Positions 7,253 through 14,983 of a stretch of DNA of 64,000 nucleotides are shown piece after piece (the stretch's first letter is position 1; each line of letters begins with the position of its first letter). Under the pieces are notes generated by a model. That model had not been told where the DNA came from and ran no database searches. It saw nothing but the letters and a program-made list of their open reading frames with translations. The stretch comes from Myxococcales bacterium (GTDB lineage: Bacteria; Myxococcota; UBA727; VGSZ01): assembly GCA_023248635.1 (NCBI GenBank), contig JAHFED010000002.1, positions 146,180 to 210,179 on the forward strand, written 5' to 3'. A program made the translations under genes and the position numbers.

Positions 7253-8986
7253 GTGACGACGGAGAACCACCGCAGAAACCCACGCGACGACGCCCATGTT
7301 CGCCGCATCTGCGCACTCCGCCCCGAGGTCGAAACGGCCCTGGGGCTCTTCGATCACGCCGGCGAATTCTCTGATCCCAGCCCCGAATCCAAGGCCGCCG
7401 TCGTCGACGCCAACGTCGCCTGGCGCCGGGATCTCGAGACCCAGGCCACCGAGAGCCGTGAACGCCTGCTCGATGCGCGCGTGTTTTCTGCCTCCCTCGA
7501 GCTTTACAAGTTCGCCGACGAAGAAGTCGCCCTGCACAAGCGCGATCCCGACGTCGTCACGCCCCTGGCCGAGACCCTGCTCCTGCACTTGCGCGGGCTG
7601 CAGCCGGCGGATCCCGAGCAACGCTTCGAGTCCCTCGCCCGGCGCCTCAAGGCCATCCGTCCCCACCTGCAAAAAGCGCGGGCCACCGCCCAGATCGAAG
7701 CGGCGCCCGAGCTGGCGATCCGTGCTCGCGACGTCGCCGACGGCATGCCCGATCTCCTGCGCTCCATCGTCGATGCCGTGCGCGCCCAGGCCACCAGCCC
7801 CTCCCCCGCCCGAGCGCTGCCCGCCGCGCTGCAGGCCCAAGTCGAAGCCGGCGTCGACGACGCAGCCTCGGCCCTCGAAGAGCACCGCGACTGGTTGACC
7901 GCCCTGCCCCAGACCCCGCAGCCCGTGCTCGGCGCCGAACGTTTCGACGAGCTGTTGCGCCTGCGCGGGCTCGACCTCACCGCCGGCGAAGTGCTCGACC
8001 TGGGTCGCTCTATCGCCGAAGAGATGCGCGTCGAGCACGCACGGGTCCTGCGTCGTGGCTTTCGCGGCCAAAGCGCCGAGGGAGCCCTCGCCAGCGCCCG
8101 CAAGAACGCGCCCCTGAACCTCAGCGAAGCCATCGCCTGGACCCGTGAGCTCGCCTCGCGCGCGCGCGCCTTCGTCGCCGAAAACGGCAGCGTCCCCCTG
8201 CCCGCCGCCCACGCCGACAACGACGACGAACGGATCGACGTCGACGCCATGCCCGCGGCCCTTGCTCCTGGGGGTCAGGCCTGCCTCTATGTGCCGCCCC
8301 AGCCTTTCGCGCCTCGCCAAGACGCCCTGCTCTTGGTGCGCGAGCCCCTGGGACCCCAGCACGAAGCCCTCAAAGAGCTCGCCGTCGCCGACCTCGAGAG
8401 CTACGTCGCCACTTTGGCCTTCCCCGGCCGCCACACCCAGGCCGTCTGGCAAAACCGCACCACCACCATCGCCCGCCGCGGTGCGCTTTTTGGAGCAGGA
8501 CCCGGTCCGTCGTCGACGTGGGGCAGCGACATGGTGCACGGCTGGGGCCTGGTGGCGGCCGAGATCATGCGCGAGCTGCATTTCCGCCATTCGCCGGCGA
8601 GTCGCTTGCTCATGGTCCGTCACGCTCTGACCACTGCGTTGCTCGCCGTCGTCGACGTCGGCCTCGCCATCGGCCGCGTGACCCCCGAGCAGGCCTCGGC
8701 CTTCTTGGTGCGACGCGGCGCTGTGCGCCTGCCGGTGGCCCGAGCGCTGGTGCGATCCCTGGTGCGGGCGCCGACGTCGGGCATCTCTGGGCTCGTGGGC
8801 AAAGTGCGCATCGAGCAGTTGCGGCGCGAAGCCCACCGCCGGTGGCGCGATGGCTACTCTGAGCGTCGTTTCCACGCCTTGTTGCTGGTCAACGGTGCCG
8901 TGCCCCTGGCCTATTTGTTCGAGCGCCTCGACGAGCCACCGGCCTACGTCACCGACGTCGTCACCACCCCTTTCAAAGCGCCCTGA
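7253..8986 (+). CDS. DUF885-family protein with a degenerate metal site
   Basis: The 577-residue protein (GTG start after GGAGACC) resembles the DUF885 family (PF05960), relatives of zinc carboxypeptidases. The family C-terminus is clear: GLVGKVRIEQLRREAHRRW, then RRFHALLLVNGAVPLAYLFE split over two stretches. The position of the family zinc motif (HExxPGHH followed by Q) reads VATLAFPGRHTQ near residue 389, so the first His/Glu pair is lost and one later His replaced. No signal peptide is visible. It may be a catalytically dead paralogue. Its neighbour downstream is yaeQ; co-transcription is possible but the gap is 102 bp. Confidence 0.65.
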   Translation: MTTENHRRNPRDDAHVRRICALRPEVETALGLFDHAGEFSDPSPESKAAVVDANVAWRRDLETQATESRERLLDARVFSASLELYKFADEEVALHKRDPDVVTPLAETLLLHLRGLQPADPEQRFESLARRLKAIRPHLQKARATAQIEAAPELAIRARDVADGMPDLLRSIVDAVRAQATSPSPARALPAALQAQVEAGVDDAASALEEHRDWLTALPQTPQPVLGAERFDELLRLRGLDLTAGEVLDLGRSIAEEMRVEHARVLRRGFRGQSAEGALASARKNAPLNLSEAIAWTRELASRARAFVAENGSVPLPAAHADNDDERIDVDAMPAALAPGGQACLYVPPQPFAPRQDALLLVREPLGPQHEALKELAVADLESYVATLAFPGRHTQAVWQNRTTTIARRGALFGAGPGPSSTWGSDMVHGWGLVAAEIMRELHFRHSPASRLLMVRHALTTALLAVVDVGLAIGRVTPEQASAFLVRRGAVRLPVARALVRSLVRAPTSGISGLVGKVRIEQLRREAHRRWRDGYSERRFHALLLVNGAVPLAYLFERLDEPPAYVTDVVTTPFKAP

Positions 8987-9088
8987 GCTTGGCTGTGTGG
9001 GGACACCGGCGCAGGGTCGCTTTTCAGTGAGAAGGGCCCCAGAGCGACCAATGGAACCGCTCACCAGGGTGATCCAGAAACGGAACCC

Positions 9089-9631
9089 ATGGCCCAGCAA
9101 GCGACGATGTACCACCTCAAGGTCTCGCTCTCCGACGTCGACCGCGGGGTCTACCAGCCCCTCGATCTGCGCCTTGCGCGCCACCCCTCAGAGACCGCGC
9201 GCTACCTGCTCACCCGAGCCCTCGCGTACTGCTTGTGCTTCGAAGAAGGCATCGCGTTTTCCAAGGGCCTGTCCTCGACGGACGAGCCCGCGGTGTGGGT
9301 CAAGGATCTCCAAGGCACGACGACGACGTGGATCGAGGTGGGGTCTCCTTCTGCGGAGCGGCTGCACAAAGCCAAGAAGGCAAACCCCCGCGTCGTCGTC
9401 TTCACCAGCCACGATCTCGTGCTGCTGCAGCGAGAATGGGCGACCAGGGCCATTCATCAGGCCGATCGCATCGAGGTCTACACGCTGCTGCCGGCCTTCC
9501 TCGACGCCCTCGACGACGCCACCGATCGCAACAGCTCGTGGGAGCTCACGCGCACCGATGGCCTGCTCTATGTGACGACGAAGGGCGGCGCGGTGATCGA
9601 GGGCACCTTGACCCGCGCCTCCGTCGCCTGA
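9089..9631 (+). CDS. yaeQ: YaeQ family protein
   Basis: The 180-residue product matches the YaeQ family (PF07152) in length and order: N-terminal KVSLSDVDRGVYQPLDLRLARHPSET split over the first strands, RALAYCLCFEEGIAFSKGL, VWVKDLQG, IEVGSPSAERLHKA, and a C-terminal half with WATRAIHQADRIEVYTL. YaeQ has a restriction-endonuclease-like (PD-D/ExK) fold of unknown biological role; E. coli YaeQ was once linked to transcription elongation. The ATG is the natural family start. The kinase gene begins 17 nt after its stop, so they may be co-transcribed. Confidence 0.93.
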   Translation: MAQQATMYHLKVSLSDVDRGVYQPLDLRLARHPSETARYLLTRALAYCLCFEEGIAFSKGLSSTDEPAVWVKDLQGTTTTWIEVGSPSAERLHKAKKANPRVVVFTSHDLVLLQREWATRAIHQADRIEVYTLLPAFLDALDDATDRNSSWELTRTDGLLYVTTKGGAVIEGTLTRASVA

Positions 9632-9648
9632 AGCGCTAGCCTGCCCTC

Positions 9649-11616
9649 GTGTTGGAGCGCTACGTCATCGTCGAACGCATCGCTGTCGGCGGCATGGGTG
9701 AGGTCTTCGTCGCTCGTCAGCAGGGCGTCGGCGGCTTTCGGCGCATCGTGGTGCTCAAGCATCTGTTGCCCGACGCTGAAGGCAACGACGACGCCAACCA
9801 CCGGCTCCTCGACGAGGCACGCATTGTCGGATCCCTGTCTCACGACAACGTCGTGGCCGTCATCGAAGTGGGCCAAAAGGACGAACGGCCCTTCATCGCC
9901 TTCGAGTACGTGCACGGCGAAAACGCGGGTACGTTGCGCAGCAAGGCCGCCAAGCGCGACCTCCTCTTCCCCGTCGTCGTCGCCGCCCGCATCGTCGCCG
10001 ACGCCGCCCGCGGACTGCACCACGCCCACGCCGCCAACGACGTCGAGGGCAAGCCGCTGCGCATCATCCACCGCGACGTCGCCCCCAAGAACATCTTCGT
10101 GCGCCACGACGGCGTCGCCAAGGTTGGGGACTTCGGCATCGCCCGGGCCGACGCTCGATTGAGCCGCACCGCCACCGGCGATATCGCCGGCACGCTGGCC
10201 TACATGTCGCCCGAGCAGCTGTCGTCGACGACGTTGACCTCGCGCAGCGATCAGTTCTCCCTCGGCATCGTGTTCTGGGAGCTGCTCACGGGCCGCCGGC
10301 TCTTTCGCGCCGAAGGCACCGTGCAGGTGGTGGAGAAGATCTTGACGGGCAAGCTGCGCCCGCCTTCGCGTTATCGCGCCGACATCCCTGCCGACGTCGA
10401 CGCCGTCGTGGTGCGCATGCTCAAGCGCGAAGCGGCCCAGCGCTACCCCGACATGGGCGAGGTGGCCGACGTCATCGAAGCCGCGGTGCCCGATGCCCAA
10501 GGAACCGTGGGACACGCCGCCGTGGCCGCCTTCGTCGAGCTCTTGGTCGGCGACGATCTGCGGGATCGACTGCACCGGTTTGAAGAGGGAGCCGAGCAGA
10601 CCACGCGCGTCGAGCGTCCCGACGACGACGAACCCGCTGAACCTGTGCTCGCTGCCCATCCCGGCGCGCCGGCCGAAGACGGCGAGCCGACGCTGCGCCT
10701 GCCGCCCGCTGTTCCCGCGGCAGCGACCGGCACCTCGCCCACCCGCGCAGCACCTGACGTCGTTGTCCCCCTCGCCACCCGCGGTTGGCGCCATGGGCGG
10801 GCCGGCCTGAGGGCAAAAAGCTGGGCCGCCGTCATCGTCGTCGTCGCGCTGGCCGCCTTCGGCTCGGTGGCCCTGCTGCGCACGCGGGAGCCGCCCGAGG
10901 AGCAGGCAACGCGGGAGTACCTGGCCCACGCGCTGGTGCTGAAGCCCTTGAGCTTCCGGGACGCCGTCGTCGTCGACGCTGCTGCCGTGGGCGTCGAAGC
11001 GGACGCGCGCGAGCAGCTCGCCGACCAGCTCACCTCCCTGCTCGAAGAGCAGCTCCGCCTGGCCGAGGCCCACTACCGTCTGCCGGCGACAGCGCGACAA
11101 CAAGCGCGCGTGCCCTTCGTGCAACAGGAGCAGGAGCACGCCTCACGCGTCACCGCCGCCCTCGGCGAGCTCGGCACCCAGGAGTTCCGCGACGACGTGC
11201 TGAGCATGTGGCGCTCTGACTCGCGGGCGCCCTTGCGTTGGTACCCAGCGCCGACGTTGGAAGAGATCCAGCAGCGCCTCTATCCCGCGGGCATCGCCTT
11301 CGTGAAGGAAACGCACGACGAGAGACAGGCCCAGGTCGATCGCATGGTGGCCCGCGCCGGCGCCGATCCCAAAGCCGTGCAGCGTTTGATCGGGCCCCTG
11401 GTGCAAGAGCGCGAGCTGCTCATCGAGCGCTTTGGAACAGCGCCACCCGAACAGCTCGCCTCCCTCGAGAAAGACATCCGCCAGGTCGTCGTCAGCGGCG
11501 TCGCCGCCCTGCGCAAGGTGCTGCCCGATCGCTACGCCGAAGCCATCGCCGCCGTCGCCTTCGTCGAGATCCCCGACACCTCGCACGGCGACCCCTTCAT
11601 CGAAGACAGCCGCTGA
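9649..11616 (+). CDS. Receptor-type Ser/Thr protein kinase
   Basis: This 655-residue protein begins GTG-TTG at 9649. The kinase domain spans about residues 4-270: glycine loop GGMGEV (14-19), Lys37 in VVLKHLL, catalytic HRD at 141-143 with APKN, DFG at 161-163 and SPEQ at 187-190. All catalytic residues are present, so it should be active. A Pro/Ala-rich juxtamembrane linker leads to one transmembrane helix near 395-411. The remaining 240 residues are predicted outside the cytoplasm and are mostly helical, with no domain I recognise. Such kinases are abundant in myxobacteria. A dispersed repeat motif is embedded in the linker-TM coding region (10797-10830). Confidence 0.93.
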   Translation: MLERYVIVERIAVGGMGEVFVARQQGVGGFRRIVVLKHLLPDAEGNDDANHRLLDEARIVGSLSHDNVVAVIEVGQKDERPFIAFEYVHGENAGTLRSKAAKRDLLFPVVVAARIVADAARGLHHAHAANDVEGKPLRIIHRDVAPKNIFVRHDGVAKVGDFGIARADARLSRTATGDIAGTLAYMSPEQLSSTTLTSRSDQFSLGIVFWELLTGRRLFRAEGTVQVVEKILTGKLRPPSRYRADIPADVDAVVVRMLKREAAQRYPDMGEVADVIEAAVPDAQGTVGHAAVAAFVELLVGDDLRDRLHRFEEGAEQTTRVERPDDDEPAEPVLAAHPGAPAEDGEPTLRLPPAVPAAATGTSPTRAAPDVVVPLATRGWRHGRAGLRAKSWAAVIVVVALAAFGSVALLRTREPPEEQATREYLAHALVLKPLSFRDAVVVDAAAVGVEADAREQLADQLTSLLEEQLRLAEAHYRLPATARQQARVPFVQQEQEHASRVTAALGELGTQEFRDDVLSMWRSDSRAPLRWYPAPTLEEIQQRLYPAGIAFVKETHDERQAQVDRMVARAGADPKAVQRLIGPLVQERELLIERFGTAPPEQLASLEKDIRQVVVSGVAALRKVLPDRYAEAIAAVAFVEIPDTSHGDPFIEDSR

Positions 11617-11624
11617 AGCCAAGA

Positions 11625-11679
11625 CCTCCCAGCGGCCGGGGCACCAAGGCTCAAACACGAACGCCCCCCGGCTGGGAGG
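11625..11679. terminator. Bidirectional hairpin between convergent genes
   Basis: CCTCCCAGC at 11625-11633 plus CCGGGG pairs with CCCCGGCTGGGAGG ending at 11679, a 14-bp stem interrupted by a three-base bulge. It lies between the kinase stop (11616) and the convergent gene's stop (11707). There is no long T-run, as is common in GC-rich genomes. Confidence 0.55.
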
Positions 11680-11706
11680 CGTCGTGCCGGCGGCGTGCGT
11701 CGTCGT

Positions 11707-12159
11707 CTACGCCAGCTTGGTCTGGTTGGGGTCTGCGGGTGCGTTCGGGGTGTCGTTGTTCACTTGACGCGTGCTGCCGGTCGGGGGCGGCGGCGGGCGG
11801 GGGACCGGGCGGGTGCTGCCACCGGCCCGCGCCTGCCAGTCTTCGTCGGGACGCAGGCCGCGGCGCGGGCCGGGAGCCGCTGGTTCCCGGGGCTGGAGCA
11901 GGCGGGCTTTGGCCTCACCCTCGCCGCCCAGAGCCCGGGCGCGGGCGCCGTCGACGGTGGCGGGGTCGACGTGGGGGTGCTCCGCCTGCTCGAGGCCCTC
12001 GACGAAGTCACCCGCGGGAGCTGCGTCTTGGACCTTCGCGGCCTCTTGCAGCCGGGCCGCCTCTTGGGCCTTTTGGGTCGCGGCCTCGCTGGCGGTGTCG
12101 TCCTGACGCCGCGTCGCACGCTCGATGTTGTTGTTGCTGCTGCCGCCGACGCTGCTCAT
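11707..12159 (-). CDS. Hypothetical hydrophilic Ala/Pro-rich protein
   Basis: The 150-residue ORF starts with an ATG preceded by GGGGTGA and encodes a soluble, low-complexity protein: an Asn/Ser-rich head (SSNNNIERATRRQDD), an Ala/Gln/Glu helical stretch, then a Pro-rich tail. No signal peptide, membrane span or known domain is seen. The head reads like natural protein rather than a shadow, and the gene is divergent from the RNA methyltransferase gene and convergent with the kinase gene. Function unknown. Confidence 0.5.
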   Translation of the reverse strand: MSSVGGSSNNNIERATRRQDDTASEAATQKAQEAARLQEAAKVQDAAPAGDFVEGLEQAEHPHVDPATVDGARARALGGEGEAKARLLQPREPAAPGPRRGLRPDEDWQARAGGSTRPVPRPPPPPTGSTRQVNNDTPNAPADPNQTKLA

Positions 12160-12300
12160 GGCTCACCCCGCTGTTGGTACCCAAAGAAGTGCCGATGGTT
12201 TTGAGGCGTTGGCACAGGTCTACTATCGGACGGATCCGCGCTGGGACGCTCGGTGCTTCAGCCGTGCGAGCCAGGCCGCGCTTTGATTACTGTCACCTAC

Positions 12301-12870
12301 ATGGCAGGTCGTTTGGCAATCGCGTTGGTGCATGGTCCGGTGCTCGATCGCCACGGCGGCTTGCAGACGACGGCGCTGACCAATCTCGATGTGCACGACA
12401 TCGCGCGCTCGGGCCGCACCTTCGGCTGCGCGGCCTTCTATGTCGTCACGCCCGTCGAGGCCCAACGCACCCAGGCCCGCGCCATCGTCGGTTTCTGGGA
12501 CGGCGACGCCGGTCGCAAGCGCAACAAGGACCGCACCGAGGCCATGTCCCGCGTCGTCGTCGTCTCTGCCATCGACGATGCCGTCGAGCGCGAGAGCGCC
12601 GCGCTCGGCAGGCGGCCGCTGCTGGTGGCGACGTCGGCGAAACCCCAGGGTGCTGTGCCTTACGCGGCCCTGCGCCAGCGCCTCGGCGACAGCGACGATG
12701 CGCTGCTGCTCTTTGGCACCGGACACGGTCTCGCCCAGTCGGTGCTCGACGCTTGCGATCTGGTGTTGGCCCCGGTGGTGGGGCCCGTCGACGACGACGG
12801 CGCCAGCTTCAACCACCTGAGCGTGCGCAGCGCGGCGGCCATCGTGCTCGATCGCTTGCGCGGATCCTGA
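12301..12870 (+). CDS. SPOUT-type SAM-dependent RNA methyltransferase (PF09936)
   Basis: From ATG 12301 the 189-residue product matches the family usually encoded beside trmD. It has LAIALVHGPVLDRHG, ALTNLDVHDIARSGRTFG, AAFYVVTPVEAQ, then DRTEAMSRV and VATSAKPQG. The knot region reads LLLFGTGHGLAQSVLDACD, followed by NHLSVRSAAAIVLDRL. The frame is open upstream to 12253 but the conserved domain begins right after ATG 12301. The family is a deep-knot SPOUT methyltransferase presumed to act on rRNA or tRNA; the exact target is not established. Here it is not linked to trmD or rplS but lies 13 nt ahead of a DUF4846 gene. Confidence 0.85.
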   Translation: MAGRLAIALVHGPVLDRHGGLQTTALTNLDVHDIARSGRTFGCAAFYVVTPVEAQRTQARAIVGFWDGDAGRKRNKDRTEAMSRVVVVSAIDDAVERESAALGRRPLLVATSAKPQGAVPYAALRQRLGDSDDALLLFGTGHGLAQSVLDACDLVLAPVVGPVDDDGASFNHLSVRSAAAIVLDRLRGS

Positions 12871-12883
12871 GGAGGCATCAGCC

Positions 12884-13627
12884 ATGGTTCCGCTGCTCGT
12901 GTTCGCACTGTGCGCCACAGACACCGTGGTCGAGCGCTTTTCGGCACCCGTTGGCACCACCCGCGTCGACGTCGGCGGCGGCTCCTTTGGGGCTTGGTTG
13001 CGGGCCTTGCCGCTGCTGCCTGCTGGCACGCCCGTGACAGCCTTCGACGGCCGCGTGATCGAGGCCCCCTGGGCCCGCGCCGTCGTCGACATCGACGTCG
13101 GCACCACGGACCTGCAGCAGTGCGCCGACAGTGCCATCCGCCTCTACGCCGAACACCGGCGCGCGCGCCACGACGTCGACGGCCTGTCTTTTCACGCGAC
13201 CAGCGGCGATGCCCTGCCCTGGAAACGCTTCGCAGCCGGCGAACGACCCCACGCGGTGAAAAACCGGATTCAATGGCAGCAGAAGGCAGCGCCGTCGTCG
13301 TCGCCGGCCACCTTTCGGGCTTGGCTGGACACCGTGTTTTTGTGGGCCGGCTCGCGCTCGCTGGCCTTGGACACCATCGCTGTCGACGTCGTCGAACCTG
13401 GCGATCTGCTCGTGGTGGGTGGCTCGCCGGGACACGTACTGGTGGTGCTCGACGTGGCCAACGGCGCTGGTGGGCCCCAGTGGTTGATCGGCCAAGGCTA
13501 CATGCCGGCGCAGTCCTTCCAGGTGCTGGGCTGGTTCGCCGTCGACGACGACGGCAGCTTGTCGGTGCCTTCGTGGCCGCAGCCTTTTTCCAAGGAGGGG
13601 CGGCGCCGTTTTGTGGGGGCTCGTTGA
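12884..13627 (+). CDS. DUF4846 domain protein
   Basis: The 247-residue product matches DUF4846 (PF16138): SFGAWLRALPLLPAG, VTAFDGRVIEAPWARAVVDI, DLQQCADSAIRLYAEHRRA, FRAWLDTVFLWAGSRSLAL, then VVEPGDLLVVGG, SPGHVLVVLDVA and QGYMPAQSFQVLGW. The N-terminus (MVPLLVFALCATDTVV) looks like a short signal peptide, so it is probably periplasmic or surface exposed. The family function is unknown. The conserved His in PGHVLVV and the Cys in QQC are the likely active residues (inference from conservation). It is 13 nt after the RNA methyltransferase gene. Confidence 0.88.
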   Translation: MVPLLVFALCATDTVVERFSAPVGTTRVDVGGGSFGAWLRALPLLPAGTPVTAFDGRVIEAPWARAVVDIDVGTTDLQQCADSAIRLYAEHRRARHDVDGLSFHATSGDALPWKRFAAGERPHAVKNRIQWQQKAAPSSSPATFRAWLDTVFLWAGSRSLALDTIAVDVVEPGDLLVVGGSPGHVLVVLDVANGAGGPQWLIGQGYMPAQSFQVLGWFAVDDDGSLSVPSWPQPFSKEGRRRFVGAR

Positions 13628-13755
13628 GGAGCGTCGTGCTTGCCTGCCTCGTGGTTTGGGATGCGCAGGAGCACCCACGTGACCAAGGGCGGCGACGATG
13701 AGCGAAAGTCAGGGCCGGATGCTGTCGGTATCCCGAGGAGCATCCGGCCCTGGAG

Positions 13756-13832
13756 TGGTCGGGGTGACAGGATTCGAACCTACGACCTCTTGGTCCCGAA
13801 CCAAGCGCTCTACCAAGCTGAGCTACACCCCG
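13756..13832 (-). tRNA. tRNA-Pro, anticodon CGG
   Basis: On the minus strand the 77-nt cloverleaf reads CGGGGTG acceptor, D-arm GCTC...GAGC, anticodon stem CTTGG with loop TTCGGGA (anticodon CGG) and CCAAG, variable AGGTC, T-arm GTAGG/TTCGAAT/CCTGT, acceptor CACCCCG and an encoded A-CCA end. All stems pair well (one G-T in the T stem). Confidence 0.97.
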
Positions 13833-13859
13833 CGGTTGCGGCGCAGTAAGCCATCGGTT

Positions 13860-14942
13860 GTGCATCCCGTCAAGCAGTTGATTGCGCTCGCCGTCGTCGT
13901 CGTCGCTGCTTGCCCTCAGGAGACGCCGGCGCTGCCAGACAGCGACTGCCTGCTCGTGCGCCGACCCGTCGATCCGCAGCTCGTGAGGGTGGCCCCCGAT
14001 GGCAGCGCGCAACGTCGTCCTCTGTTGCGACCGAGCTGTGTTGCCGTGGGTGAGCACATCGTCGCCTGGGCCGACGGCGCGGGCGTACACGTCGAGGTCG
14101 AGGGGCATCGTATCGACGTCGCTGCTGACAGCAGCTCGCTGTTGGGGCACGGGTGTCTGGCTGGTGTGGCCCTCGGCCATCGGTGCGCCTTGATCCAGCA
14201 GCAAGCAGGCGTCGTCGTCTTCGACGCCGCTGGCGTTCATGCTGTGCGTTTGCCGGTCCTGGCTCCGGGCGAATGGTTGCAAAGCATCGACGCCGACGGC
14301 TCTTTCGTCGTCGGCGCCCACGGCGTCCCGCGCTCACGGCGGGTCGATGGCGAGGGGCGGACCCTGCACCGGGTCTACGGCCCGCGGTCGGCGGTGATCG
14401 GCCACACCGAGCCCGGTGCCCTCGTCCTCGACGACGGCCGCCGCCTGCCCTTGGCTGGCCCCGAACCCGACGCCGCGTGGGGCGAGGGCAATGCGTTCAT
14501 CGCCGTCGTCGGTGAGCGGCGGATCGCGCTGATCGGCGAGCGCGTGATCGAGCTCGGCGGCGACGGCGCGTGGGAGGACCACGGCCGCATCCTCTCGAGC
14601 GATGGCAGGGGCGGGGTTCACGCGTTGACGGCGGCGGGCGATCAGCTGCTCTTTCAGATGCCCGACGACGTCGATCTGCTGGGCCAACCCCTGCACCGGC
14701 GGCTGCGCAGCCGCTTGTCGTGGGACCCGCGAACGCAGCTTTGGTTGGTGAGCGAACGCCTGCAAGACGCGCATTGCCGCAGCTGGGACAACATCGTCGT
14801 CATCGACGCCGATGGGCGACGCCGCGTGATCGCCGCGGGCACCAAGGCCCGCACCAACGCGGTCATCAGCGACGGCGTCATCTCCTTCGTGGAATTCGAT
14901 CTGAGCTACGAGCCTTGCCGGGCGAGCGTCGACGACGGCTGA
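13860..14942 (+). CDS. Lipoprotein, probable beta-propeller
   Basis: A longer open frame starts at 13698 but reads through the antisense of the tRNA, so I start at GTG 13860, giving 360 residues. The start encodes a lipoprotein signal, IALAVVVVAAC, with the lipidated Cys at residue 17. The rest is a series of beta-rich repeats with Asp/Gly turns (IDADGSFVVGAHG, VIGHTEPGALVLDDG, ILSSDGRGGVHALT), suggesting a propeller. No family is recognised. It is likely an outer-membrane lipoprotein. The next gene begins 41 nt downstream and may be co-transcribed. Confidence 0.65.
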   Translation: MHPVKQLIALAVVVVAACPQETPALPDSDCLLVRRPVDPQLVRVAPDGSAQRRPLLRPSCVAVGEHIVAWADGAGVHVEVEGHRIDVAADSSSLLGHGCLAGVALGHRCALIQQQAGVVVFDAAGVHAVRLPVLAPGEWLQSIDADGSFVVGAHGVPRSRRVDGEGRTLHRVYGPRSAVIGHTEPGALVLDDGRRLPLAGPEPDAAWGEGNAFIAVVGERRIALIGERVIELGGDGAWEDHGRILSSDGRGGVHALTAAGDQLLFQMPDDVDLLGQPLHRRLRSRLSWDPRTQLWLVSERLQDAHCRSWDNIVVIDADGRRRVIAAGTKARTNAVISDGVISFVEFDLSYEPCRASVDDG

Positions 14943-14983
14943 GGGTCCTTGCCCCCTGACCCCGGGTCGAACCAGTCTGCGCC

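Noticed and set aside
7085..9184. 699-codon minus-strand ORF
   Set aside because: Antisense of the DUF885 and yaeQ genes, low-complexity composition.
12210..12235. Sigma-54 promoter (TGGCAC at 12211)
   Set aside because: The -12 TTGC element is missing at the right distance.
13698..13860. N-terminal extension of the lipoprotein gene
   Set aside because: It runs through the antisense of tRNA-Pro; the GTG at 13860 starts a lipoprotein signal.
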